The notes under the pieces were generated by a model, which was given only the letters and a program-made list of their open reading frames with translations, was not told the DNA's origin and did no database searches. Shown here one piece after another: positions 47,294-55,036 of a stretch of 64,000 nucleotides of DNA. How positions within the stretch are numbered: the first letter of the stretch is position 1; the number at the start of each line of letters is the position of its first letter. Both the position numbers and the translations under genes were made by a program. Source of the stretch: Gammaproteobacteria bacterium (GTDB lineage Bacteria > Pseudomonadota > Gammaproteobacteria > Steroidobacterales > JABDKV01). The stretch is taken from contig JAOTXU010000012.1 in the NCBI GenBank assembly GCA_029862165.1, forward strand, positions 42,586 through 106,585, given 5' to 3'.

Positions 47294-48697
47294 ATGAGCA
47301 AGCATCTGACCATTCTGCTTACATTGATCGCCTACAAGATCACATTGATTGTAATCGGCTTGTGGGCACAGCGGCGTACACGTGACAACACCGATTTTTT
47401 TCTTGGCGGACGACGACTGGGTCCCGTCGTCGCCGCTATCAGCGCCTCGGCCAGCTCATCCTCCGCCTGGACACTGCTCGGTGTTAGCGGCGCCGCCTAT
47501 GTCTGGGGACTTTCCGCTATTTGGCTGTTTCCCGCCACGGTCGGTGGTTTTCTCCTCAACTGGTTGTGGGTGGCGCCGCGGCTGATGCCGGCGTCCAGAG
47601 CCAGCCGGGCTATTACGTTGCCGGAGTTTATTGCCGGTGACAGTGTGGCGCGAACTTGGATCCTGCGTTTGGCGTCGGTAATCATTCTATTTTCGTTCAT
47701 GTTTTATGTTGCTGCTCAGTTTCAGGCGGCGGGCGATGCGTTCGCCAGCACATTTGATGTGTCGATGCATACGGCAATACTCATCGGCGCAGGTATTGTT
47801 GTGTTGTATACGCTGCTGGGTGGTTTTTGGGCGGTTAGCGTTTCCGACACGCTGCAGGGCTTGTTGATGGCCCTGACCGCGGTCCTGTTACCGGTGGCCG
47901 CACTGATAGCGGTTGGTGGATTCGCTGAACTCATGACAGGTCTCGGTCGCACGGGCGATCTTGTTTCGCTGTCCACCACCGGCAAGTTTACCGGTATCGC
48001 TGCGGTAGGCTTTGTATTGGGCACGTTGGGTATCGGTATGGGTTACCCAGGTCAACCGCACGTGGTAAACCGATTTATGGCATTGCGTGACGAAAGGGCT
48101 TTGTCACAGGCGCGGGTGATCGCGATTATCTGGGCAATAGTCGTTTATGCGGGCATGTTGCTCTTGGGATTGTGTGGGCGCGTACTGGTCAATGAACTCG
48201 ATGCGGGCGAGCAGGTATTTTTTGTGTTGTCGGACCGGTTATTTCCACCGGTTGTGGCCGGTGTGATGATTGCCGCTGTCCTGTCAGCAATCATGTCTAC
48301 CGCAGACAGCCAGTTACTAACCGCGGCATCTTCGGTGAGTCACGACTGGCGGTTGGCTGCCGACGACGCCGGGTCAAGTCTGGGACGCACGCGTATTGTC
48401 GTTATGATACTCAGTGCCGCAGCGGTGGCAGTAGCCTTGTTTGCGCCAGAGACAATATTCAAACGCGTATTGTTTGCCTGGCATGCAATTGGCTCAGCTT
48501 TCGGGCCGCTCGTGCTGCTGCGGTTGGCCGGTTATCGCATAGTGTCTGGTGCATTGCTGGCAAGTATGCTGACGGGATTCTTGCTGACCATTGCTCTGTA
48601 TTGGGTTCCGGACACACCCGGAGATGTGGCCGAGCGACTATTACCTTTCGTGCTTGCACTACTCATCGCGCGACTCGGTGCCACAAGGACCTCTTGA
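47294..48697 (+). CDS. Sodium:solute symporter family protein
   Basis: A 467-residue membrane protein of the SSS family (PutP-like), with about 12-13 hydrophobic segments. Landmarks are NTDFFLGGRRLGPVVAAISASASSSSAWTLLGVSG near the start and AVLSAIMSTADSQLLTAAS in the middle (the sodium-site region). The substrate is unknown, perhaps a carboxylate or amino acid. I prefer the ATG at 47294; an upstream ATG at 47249 and longer frames overlap the divergent gene. The DUF2007 gene starts at the base after its stop. Confidence 0.88.
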   Translation: MSKHLTILLTLIAYKITLIVIGLWAQRRTRDNTDFFLGGRRLGPVVAAISASASSSSAWTLLGVSGAAYVWGLSAIWLFPATVGGFLLNWLWVAPRLMPASRASRAITLPEFIAGDSVARTWILRLASVIILFSFMFYVAAQFQAAGDAFASTFDVSMHTAILIGAGIVVLYTLLGGFWAVSVSDTLQGLLMALTAVLLPVAALIAVGGFAELMTGLGRTGDLVSLSTTGKFTGIAAVGFVLGTLGIGMGYPGQPHVVNRFMALRDERALSQARVIAIIWAIVVYAGMLLLGLCGRVLVNELDAGEQVFFVLSDRLFPPVVAGVMIAAVLSAIMSTADSQLLTAASSVSHDWRLAADDAGSSLGRTRIVVMILSAAAVAVALFAPETIFKRVLFAWHAIGSAFGPLVLLRLAGYRIVSGALLASMLTGFLLTIALYWVPDTPGDVAERLLPFVLALLIARLGATRTS

Positions 48698-48931
48698 ATG
48701 TTTGTTCGCGTTGCCTATTCCACGGATATTGGAGAATTTGTGCTGATGACGTCCTTGCTCAAGGATCATGGTATTGAGGTGCTGGATATGATGCGGGGCG
48801 GGCATGTTTCGATCGCCGGAGTCGATCATGGGTTTTATGTGCAGGTGCCAGAGAGCCAGATTATCCGGGCTCGTCGCTTTCTGGGCGAAAGCGAATTCAG
48901 TCACTGTGTGATCGAGGACAAGCAAAACTGA
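48698..48931 (+). CDS. DUF2007-family small protein
   Basis: A 77-residue protein. The pattern FVRVAYSTDIGEFVLMTSLLKDHGIEVL with the following VPESQIIRARRFL fits DUF2007, described as a putative signal-transducing domain with a GlnB-like fold; function is not established. The ATG follows the symporter stop directly (TGAATG), so the two are cotranscribed and probably coupled. It might modulate the transporter; this is inferred from position only. Confidence 0.8.
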   Translation: MFVRVAYSTDIGEFVLMTSLLKDHGIEVLDMMRGGHVSIAGVDHGFYVQVPESQIIRARRFLGESEFSHCVIEDKQN

Positions 48932-48938
48932 CGCTTTT

Positions 48939-48954
48939 TGTGAACTGCGTCACA
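48939..48954. promoter_or_regulatory. CRP-like palindrome (TGTGA-N6-TCACA)
   Basis: TGTGA ACTGCG TCACA matches the CRP/Vfr consensus half-sites and spacing exactly. Centre at 48946.5, about 84 nt upstream of a start I would place near 49031. Just after the DUF2007 stop. Only sequence likeness supports it. Confidence 0.5.
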
Positions 48955-48980
48955 CTCTGAAAGGCCTCGCCACCCGGGAA

Positions 48981-48998
48981 TGTGACGCAAATCTCACA
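48981..48998. promoter_or_regulatory. Second TGTGA...TCACA palindrome, N8 spacing
   Basis: TGTGA and TCACA half-sites are separated by eight bases instead of six, so it does not fit CRP strictly. It is 43 bp (about four turns) from the first site, and centred near -41.5 of the start inferred from the -10-like TAGAAT at 49019-49024. Alternatively its left arm pairs with 48946-48954 (9-bp inverted repeat). Confidence 0.35.
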
Positions 48999-49061
48999 AT
49001 CTGTAACATTCTATTTCCTAGAATCGTAGTGTGTTCTGCGGTGCTAGCGCAAGCAGGGAAT

Positions 49062-49280
49062 ATGAAGGTTAAATCCGCACTGGAAATTTCAGAACGACTC
49101 GCGTCGTGGGAAATGCTGGATGACGCGTCGGACGTATTACAAAATTGTCTCAACGCTCATCCGTTTCATCCGAAACTATTACAGCGACTGGGCAGAATTC
49201 GACTGGCTCAGGGTCGCCCGGAAGAGGCCGCGCCGTTGCTGGAGCAGGCCCTCGCACATCACAGACTAATGGCTGACTGA
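49062..49280 (+). CDS. Small TPR protein
   Basis: A 72-residue protein (MKVKSALEISERLASWEMLDDASD...) with two short helical repeats of the tetratricopeptide type: EMLDDASDVLQNCLNAHPFHPK and LLQRLGRIRLAQGRPEEAAPLLEQAL. It has no signal peptide. ATG at 49062 has AGGGA upstream; the longer frame with GTG at 49029 lacks one. It sits behind CRP-like palindromes and a candidate promoter, so it may be regulated by carbon status. Probable adaptor; partner unknown. Confidence 0.72.
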   Translation: MKVKSALEISERLASWEMLDDASDVLQNCLNAHPFHPKLLQRLGRIRLAQGRPEEAAPLLEQALAHHRLMAD

Positions 49281-49290
49281 ACATCCTGCA

Positions 49291-49356
49291 GCCCCTCCAA
49301 CAGGGGAGAGGGGTCGGGAACGCCCCTTTTCCTGGCTACTCTCTCCGGGAGGGGAA
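49291..49356. repeat. GC-rich imperfect inverted-repeat element, possible bidirectional terminator
   Basis: Runs of CCCCTCC, GGGGAGAGGGG, CGCCCC and CTCTCCGGGAGGGG can pair in several ways. Similar 'CCCTCTCCC...GGGAGAGGGG' segments occur in many gammaproteobacterial intergenic regions. It lies between convergent genes (49280 and 49364), where a terminator is expected, but there is no T run. Confidence 0.35.
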
Positions 49357-49363
49357 TAGCTGA

Positions 49364-50809
49364 TTACTTTTTTAGACGGTAGCAGGGCGCGTATTCGCCG
49401 CCAGCCAGCTTCATGCGGTTTTGGGCGACGAAAGAAGCCAATAGCGTATCCAATGCGTCCATCACCTTTTTGTCGCCAGACAATTCAAAGGGTCCATGTT
49501 CTTCAATTGCACGGATTCCGTTCTCTTTCACATTGCCGGCAACAATGCCGGAAAACGCGCGCCGCAGGTCAGCAGCAAGTTCATAGGTTTCCTGCTCCCG
49601 GGAAAGGCTTAAGCCCGCCATGTTTTGATGGGTGGGATCAAAAGGCAGCTGTAGCTCCGGTTCTATCTTCAACATCCAGTTGTAATAGAAGGCGTCGCTG
49701 GTATGCAACCTGTAATGTTTTACCTCATCCATGCCTACCCGGGCCTTGCGCGCTACCTCGGCCGGGTTGTCGATAATAATTTCGTACATGGACCGCGCAT
49801 CATCGCCAAGCGTCGCTGCAATAAATTCGTCCATCGTGCGGAAATAGGTCGCGGCGCTGGCCGGCCCGGTGAATATGAGAGGCATCGGCATTTGCCGATT
49901 CTCTGGGTGCAGCAATATACCAAGGATATACAGAATTTCTTCAGCGGTGCCGACACCACCAGGAAAGACGACGATTGCATGACCAGCGCGTACAAACGCT
50001 TCGAGTCGTTTTTCGATGTCCGGCATGATTACCAGGTGGTTGACGATCGGATTCGGCGATTCGGCCGCGATGATTCCGGGTTCGGTGATTCCAACATAGC
50101 GTCCCGTGTGGATTCGTTGCTTGGCGTGCCCGATCGTCGCGCCTTTCATCGGCCCTTTCATGGCACCGGGGCCGCAGCCCGTGATGGCGTTCAGTCCACG
50201 CAGTCCGAGCTCATAACCGACATCCTTTGTGTAATCGTATTCGTGCCGGCTAATTGAATGACCGCCCCAACAGACTACAAGTTTCGGTGTTGTGCGGATT
50301 TCGAGTACGCCAGAATTGCGTAGTACATGGAAAACGGCATTCGTTATATCAGCGGAATCGCTTAAATCAAACTGGCCACGCCAGTCGAGTTCACGATTCA
50401 TGTACAGCACATCCCGCAAGACAGCGAACAAGTGTTCCTGTATTCCCTTGATCATCTTGCCGTCGACAAAGGCGCTGCGTGGGGCGTTGCTGAGCTCGAG
50501 CTTTAGCCCACGCTCCTGTTGCAGGACCTTAATATCAAAATTACGATGTTGCTCCAGGACTAACTTTGCGTCGTCTATATGTGTGCCGCAATTCAATACA
50601 GCCAGTGCGCAACGCCTGAACATCGAGTACAGGCCGTCACCGCGCATTGAGCGTAGTTCGTTGACTTCCTGTTGCGACAGCAACTCCAGACTGCCCAACG
50701 GGCGCACTGACGCGTCGACGCCTTCATAGGCTTTGGTTTGCTGGTCGCGCGGCGACTTGTTTGATGGGTTTTTCTGAGATGCAGTTAGCGGCGAATCTTC
50801 CACGTTCAA
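49364..50809 (-). CDS. ppnN: Nucleotide 5'-monophosphate nucleosidase, PpnN-like (LOG family)
   Basis: A 481-residue protein matching E. coli PpnN (YgdH), which hydrolyses purine and pyrimidine nucleoside 5'-monophosphates to base and ribose 5-phosphate and is regulated by ppGpp. The LOG motif PGGVGTAEE is near residue 285. The N-terminal PLGSLELLSQQEV...LYSMFRRCALAVLNCG and C-terminal parts also match. The start is uncertain: the frame begins with TTG at 50809, overlapping the exonuclease stop, while E. coli-like sequence begins around residue 36 (GTG at 50707). The two genes are one operon. Confidence 0.9.
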   Translation of the reverse strand: MNVEDSPLTASQKNPSNKSPRDQQTKAYEGVDASVRPLGSLELLSQQEVNELRSMRGDGLYSMFRRCALAVLNCGTHIDDAKLVLEQHRNFDIKVLQQERGLKLELSNAPRSAFVDGKMIKGIQEHLFAVLRDVLYMNRELDWRGQFDLSDSADITNAVFHVLRNSGVLEIRTTPKLVVCWGGHSISRHEYDYTKDVGYELGLRGLNAITGCGPGAMKGPMKGATIGHAKQRIHTGRYVGITEPGIIAAESPNPIVNHLVIMPDIEKRLEAFVRAGHAIVVFPGGVGTAEEILYILGILLHPENRQMPMPLIFTGPASAATYFRTMDEFIAATLGDDARSMYEIIIDNPAEVARKARVGMDEVKHYRLHTSDAFYYNWMLKIEPELQLPFDPTHQNMAGLSLSREQETYELAADLRRAFSGIVAGNVKENGIRAIEEHGPFELSGDKKVMDALDTLLASFVAQNRMKLAGGEYAPCYRLKK

Positions 50810-51699
50810 ATCCGGTCTGAGTATCGGGTGAAGCAGGTTATCTTATCTATAGGCAGTTGGATGTCACGTTTGTAGATCTCTTTTCGGAGAAATTCCTGCT
50901 CGATTTCACAGCGTTCTTTGTCCGAGTCCAGATACCAGGCGCGGTGACGCCCGTCTTCTCCGCCGTTCCAGCGGTAACCTCGTGCTTTCAAGAGAGTTTT
51001 CGCCTCAAAGGGCGAATTGACCGCCCATAGCCGGTAGGTCGTGCGCCGGGCGCTGTCGAGCAGGGCCAACAATGCAGTATCTCCACTGGGCAGTTTTTGC
51101 GCGAGCAGATGGATACCGGCCAGCGTGTCTGCGCCTGCGCTGTGGGCACTGTAGAAAAAGCCGAATCGGTAGGCCAGATATTCTTGCTTGCTACTTTCGA
51201 GTCCTTCATCACGCCAGGGAATTTCGAGCATCGAGCAGGCCCATCCCTTGTGCTCAAAACTCTTACAGCGCGCCTCCACAAAGCGTCGATCGAAACCGGC
51301 ATTGTGGGCGACTATCAGATCGGCTTCTTGCACCATTTTCTCGACTCTTTGCCAATCGATCGTGTGACCGCGTACGTCATCATCGGAAATTCCTGTGAGT
51401 CTGGTTATTTCGTCAGGAATCGGTCGACCGGGGTCGTCAAACGCTTCGTATCCATCACGGACTGAACACACCAGTCCGGTTACGCTGAAGTCAAAAGGAG
51501 TCAGGGCAAGCTGGATGATTGCGTCCGACGCAGGATCAAGACCGGTGGTTTCTACATCCACATACAGACCACGTCGCAGTGTGCTCGTATCATCAGGATC
51601 CGGGTGGTAGCGCTGAACAGCACGCAACCTGCGCAGGACCCGAAAGTCGGTATCCTCATCGAGCTTCTGGGCCAGTTCTTCCAATTCTTGCCTTTTCAT
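50806..51699 (-). CDS. DEDDh 3'-5' exonuclease
   Basis: A 297-residue exonuclease of the DnaQ/RNase T superfamily. Exo I is YVDVETTGLDPASD (near 45), exo II is HNAGFDRRFVE and exo III is HSAGADTLA, giving the D-E-D-D-h set. It resembles the DnaQ-like family rather than ExoI (SbcB) by length. The C-terminal part (RGYRWNGGEDGRHRAWYL) is a small extra domain found in this group. ATG at 51699 has AAGGC and GAG upstream. The stop overlaps the ppnN start. A nucleotide-salvage or RNA/DNA-degradation connection is suggested by this pairing. Confidence 0.87.
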   Translation of the reverse strand: MKRQELEELAQKLDEDTDFRVLRRLRAVQRYHPDPDDTSTLRRGLYVDVETTGLDPASDAIIQLALTPFDFSVTGLVCSVRDGYEAFDDPGRPIPDEITRLTGISDDDVRGHTIDWQRVEKMVQEADLIVAHNAGFDRRFVEARCKSFEHKGWACSMLEIPWRDEGLESSKQEYLAYRFGFFYSAHSAGADTLAGIHLLAQKLPSGDTALLALLDSARRTTYRLWAVNSPFEAKTLLKARGYRWNGGEDGRHRAWYLDSDKERCEIEQEFLRKEIYKRDIQLPIDKITCFTRYSDRI

Positions 51700-51840
51700 A
51701 GTGGACTCAAAGCCTTCGCTGGCCGATAGATTAGCACCACGCAACACCCGGTGTGGTTCATTGTTAAGAATGATCTGGCGCGGTAGTCTAGGTTGCGAAC
51801 AGAGTCATAATGAAGCGTAGGTTTTGGGGTCGAGGTGGAA

Positions 51841-52236
51841 ATGTACGATCTGAGTTCCGCGGATTTTTGGGTCATTGCGAGCATGGGCCTGGCGGTTGGC
51901 TTGTTTGCCGGGTGGTTGATGACAACTCTGTTCCAGCGCAGACGCGCCGGCGGGAAAAACGCCCAGCAGCTGCGCAACGAAATGGCACAGTACCGTGACG
52001 AAGTTAACGAACACTTCGCGCGCACGGCTGAGCTATTCAAAGAGTCCACCGAGAAGTACCGGGATCTCTACGAGCACCTGGCCGGTGGCGCACAGACGCT
52101 GGCAAACGATTTGCCGGACCGCACCCAGGTCGATTTCCGCCCCGGCAAGCTATTGGCAAACCAAAGTAACGACGACAGTGTCGTGTCGTCCACGCACAGC
52201 CCAGCGTCGGACGATCAGACTGCTCAGGTCGTCTAG
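51841..52236 (+). CDS. YhcB/DUF1043-like membrane protein
   Basis: A 131-residue protein with a single membrane segment (about 10-30, FWVIASMGLAVGLFAGWLMTTLFQRR) and a long coiled-coil region (residues 35-90: RNEMAQYRDEVNEHFARTAELFKESTEKYRDLYEHLAGGAQTL), the architecture of DUF1043/YhcB proteins, which act in cell-envelope and division control. The end is low complexity. Start choice is unclear: ATG at 51841 or GTG at 51835. Its stop is 1 nt from the convergent PLP-enzyme stop. Confidence 0.8.
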   Translation: MYDLSSADFWVIASMGLAVGLFAGWLMTTLFQRRRAGGKNAQQLRNEMAQYRDEVNEHFARTAELFKESTEKYRDLYEHLAGGAQTLANDLPDRTQVDFRPGKLLANQSNDDSVVSSTHSPASDDQTAQVV

Positions 52237-52237
52237 A

Positions 52238-53353
52238 CTAGAACGCGACATCCAGTTCCTGCACGGGGCGCTCAAAATACGGGTGAAACTCCGACGGTAG
52301 CGTGTGGTAGTCGAGACCAGCAATACGAGCGTCGAGGCTGACAGCATTATATGTGTGCCAATAGAGTACATTTAGCCCGCTGAGTTTTCCGCTATGCATA
52401 TCGGACAGCAGCGCAGCCATGGTTTTGGCGGTGTAGGTGCCTTCCAGAGCAATATTTTCCTGTTGTGCCAACAGTTTTTTCGCAGCCATGCCTGACTCTG
52501 TGAATACCGCGTAGCTTTCTCCAAACTGATCATGACGAATGACGTCTTGTTGCAGAGAGATTAGCGGAAACCGGTCGTCGATTTCATGCAGTAGCTTGTT
52601 CGTCGCATCATACAGTTTGTGCAACCCCGGTAAATTACCGATGCTATTGCGCACAACTCGTATCGGTACGACTTCGGTTGCCAAACCGGCGGCACGTAGA
52701 CCGAGCAAGAGTCCGGCTGCCGTGCCCATGGTTCCAAGGGCTACATAGAGTTTGTCCGGTTCTGGCAATTCGTTATTCGCTACTTGTTTCGCCAGCTCGA
52801 ATGCTGCGTTGACAAATCCGACTGTGCCCACAGCAGATGAGCCACCACCCGGAATAACCATCGGCGCAACCCCGGTTTTGCGACGATGGCGCAGGCATTG
52901 AAAGCGGGCACCGTGTGACGCGGCAGCCTCGCTCGCATAATGGTGCAACTCGGCATTTGTCGATAGGGCGGCGAGCAGGTTCTTTGCCACATAGTGCGCG
53001 TTTCGCTGTGGTGTAAGGGCGGAAATGCAACGCATGCCTTGTTGTTCGGCGTAAAGGGCCGTGGCCAGCGCGTGGTTAGAACCGGCCACCCCAAAAGTCA
53101 TTACTTCTTGCGCGCCGTTTGCGGCCGCTTCGGCCAAAAGGAATTCCAGCTTGCGAACCTTGTTGCCGCCGTAGAGTGGGCCGCTCATCGCATCGTTTTT
53201 AATATCGATACGACAGTCCTGGCCGATATTTGCCAGACGGGCTACTGGCGTAGGCCAGTCTCCCAGCGATACATGCGGCAAACCGCGCTTGAGCGCGGGA
53301 TACTGTCGAAATAACTCAATCACGGGGTTGGGAGGATAGCACCGCCAGGCCAC
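52238..53353 (-). CDS. PLP-dependent ACC deaminase/D-cysteine desulfhydrase-family enzyme
   Basis: A 371-residue fold-type II PLP enzyme. The Schiff-base lysine lies in GGNKVRKLEF (near 65), and the PLP phosphate loop in GVAGSNHALAT (near 90). The C-terminal half has LGTMGTAAGLLLGLRAAGL. The family contains 1-aminocyclopropane-1-carboxylate deaminases and D-cysteine desulfhydrases; which reaction applies here is not settled. Start is GTG at 53353 or at 53323; neither has a clear ribosome-binding site. Divergent from the flavoprotein gene at 53398. Confidence 0.85.
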   Translation of the reverse strand: MAWRCYPPNPVIELFRQYPALKRGLPHVSLGDWPTPVARLANIGQDCRIDIKNDAMSGPLYGGNKVRKLEFLLAEAAANGAQEVMTFGVAGSNHALATALYAEQQGMRCISALTPQRNAHYVAKNLLAALSTNAELHHYASEAAASHGARFQCLRHRRKTGVAPMVIPGGGSSAVGTVGFVNAAFELAKQVANNELPEPDKLYVALGTMGTAAGLLLGLRAAGLATEVVPIRVVRNSIGNLPGLHKLYDATNKLLHEIDDRFPLISLQQDVIRHDQFGESYAVFTESGMAAKKLLAQQENIALEGTYTAKTMAALLSDMHSGKLSGLNVLYWHTYNAVSLDARIAGLDYHTLPSEFHPYFERPVQELDVAF

Positions 53354-53397
53354 ATCAATCTGATATCTTTGCCGTCCCGAGATGGTTGGAGACCCTT

Positions 53398-54495
53398 TTG
53401 AGAATCGTAGTTGCAGGCGGTGGTTACGCCGGGTTGGCTTGTTTGATGGAGTTGCGGCGTCGCATGGCGGATGCCGAACTGATCCTGATCGATCCGGGTG
53501 AGGATCATCTCAAGATCACTCATCTGCACGAAACCGTTCGGCGACCGCTGCGCCGTTTTCGTAGGTCCTACATGGAGCTCGGCAAACGAATTGGCTTTGA
53601 TCATTACCGCCATGCTTTGGATTGCAACAAATTGGCCGACTTTGCTGCTGAGTCGGCTATCGATATCGATGGGCATCGATTGTCTTTTGATTTTTTGGTT
53701 ATCGCAACGGGAGCCAAGCCACCGTCGCTATCAAAATCCGCGCAAGTCTACGATCGTGATGATTTGCGAGAGCAAGATGCCGGGGATCTCGTCTCGCTAT
53801 TTCTCGGCGACGAGACTCGACCACGCGAGCTAAGTGTTGTGGGTGGTGGTCCTAGTGGAATTCAGATTCTGTTTGAGTTGGCCGATTGCATCGAAGCCAG
53901 CCGACAACCCATAAAACTGCGTCTGGTAGATCGCGAGGCAAAGCTGCTCGGAGACTATCCATCCAAACTTGGTGACTACGTGCAAGACAAGTTGGTTAGT
54001 GCCGGTATCGAATACTTGCCACAAACAGAGTATGTCTCCAGTGACGAAGACACACTACAATTTCGCGATGTTTCGACAGGTGAAAACCTGGTTGTACAGT
54101 CAGGGCTGACCTTCTTGTTTCCTGGTGTATCGCCATCGCCATGTGCACTTAACTCCGATCGGTATGGTCGCGTCGAGGGATACGAATCGATTTTTGGCGC
54201 AGGTGATTGCGCGCGCTTTGATTCTCGTGGCGATGACCAGTTAACGGCACAGATTGCGGTCAGACAAGGAAAGTTGGTTGCCCAGAACATTGACCGTGTG
54301 TCGCGCGGAGTCCGCCTGTTTGAGTACTACTTTAAAGAGCTGGGATATGTGGTCAGTCTCGGCCCGCTGGATGCGGTGGGATGGTTGTTCCTGCAAGACC
54401 AGATCGTTTCCGGATTGCCGGCATTTGCCATAAAGGAGGTTGTTGAGGCGCAGTACGATCTTTTTGTTGCGGGATTGGATACTTACATAATCTAA
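53398..54495 (+). CDS. NDH-2-like FAD-dependent NAD(P) oxidoreductase
   Basis: A 365-residue flavoprotein with two Rossmann motifs: RIVVAGGGYAGLACLME at the N-terminus (FAD) and ELSVVGGGPSGIQIL near 140 (NAD(P)H). The later FGAGDCARF is the second FAD-binding motif. This is the architecture of type II NADH dehydrogenases and rubredoxin-reductase-like enzymes; the electron acceptor is unknown, and no membrane anchor is obvious. I chose TTG at 53398, with GGAG at 53388-53391; a TTG at 53386 would add four codons. Confidence 0.85.
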   Translation: MRIVVAGGGYAGLACLMELRRRMADAELILIDPGEDHLKITHLHETVRRPLRRFRRSYMELGKRIGFDHYRHALDCNKLADFAAESAIDIDGHRLSFDFLVIATGAKPPSLSKSAQVYDRDDLREQDAGDLVSLFLGDETRPRELSVVGGGPSGIQILFELADCIEASRQPIKLRLVDREAKLLGDYPSKLGDYVQDKLVSAGIEYLPQTEYVSSDEDTLQFRDVSTGENLVVQSGLTFLFPGVSPSPCALNSDRYGRVEGYESIFGAGDCARFDSRGDDQLTAQIAVRQGKLVAQNIDRVSRGVRLFEYYFKELGYVVSLGPLDAVGWLFLQDQIVSGLPAFAIKEVVEAQYDLFVAGLDTYII

Positions 54496-54631
54496 ACTAG
54501 ACGCCGCGTTTTTATGTTGCGTTGTTTTGAAGTGAAAGAATCGATTAAGATAAACAGATAATGAATGAGACACGTGGCTGCCAAGAGAACCCGTGTCGCA
54601 AATAAAGCACTACTCTTAGAGGACCGAAATC

Positions 54632-55036
54632 ATGTTGCGATGGGAAACGTATGCACCGTTGGTGGCAGCACTTAGTTTGATTTCGTACCCGATCGGGGCC
54701 GATCGACCGCCGAAAGAGTCAGTCGCGGCCAGTGCGACCGCCAGGGCTTTTATCGATACGGAAACCGGGGAAGTACGCGCTCCGACCCAGGCCGAAACCA
54801 AAGAAATGGCAAAACAATTCAGGCGACGGTACATCGACCTATCAATAGACAAACCTGTTAGGCATCACGAAGACGGCAGCAGGTCCAAAGAACTCGGCAC
54901 GCGGTATCGGATGTATAGCGTTGCCCGCATTTCCATTGATGGTGAAATGGAGACTCTGTGTCTAACGGCCGAGCAGGCGGCAGATTTTCTGAGCAATGAA
55001 GCTAAGGCCGAACACCAAGGCGGGCAGTCTGAATGA
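54632..55036 (+). CDS. Exported protein resembling post-PEP-CTERM-1 domain
   Basis: A 134-residue protein with an N-terminal hydrophobic signal segment (about 5-22). The body AFIDTETGEVRAPTQAETKEM, then HHEDGSRSKELGTRYRMYSVARISIDGEMETLC, recalls the post-PEP-CTERM-1 domain proteins that accompany exosortase-sorted or secreted proteins. This resemblance is from memory. AGAGGA lies 7 nt before the ATG. The stop overlaps the protease start (ATGA at 55033), so the two are translated together. Confidence 0.6.
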   Translation: MLRWETYAPLVAALSLISYPIGADRPPKESVAASATARAFIDTETGEVRAPTQAETKEMAKQFRRRYIDLSIDKPVRHHEDGSRSKELGTRYRMYSVARISIDGEMETLCLTAEQAADFLSNEAKAEHQGGQSE

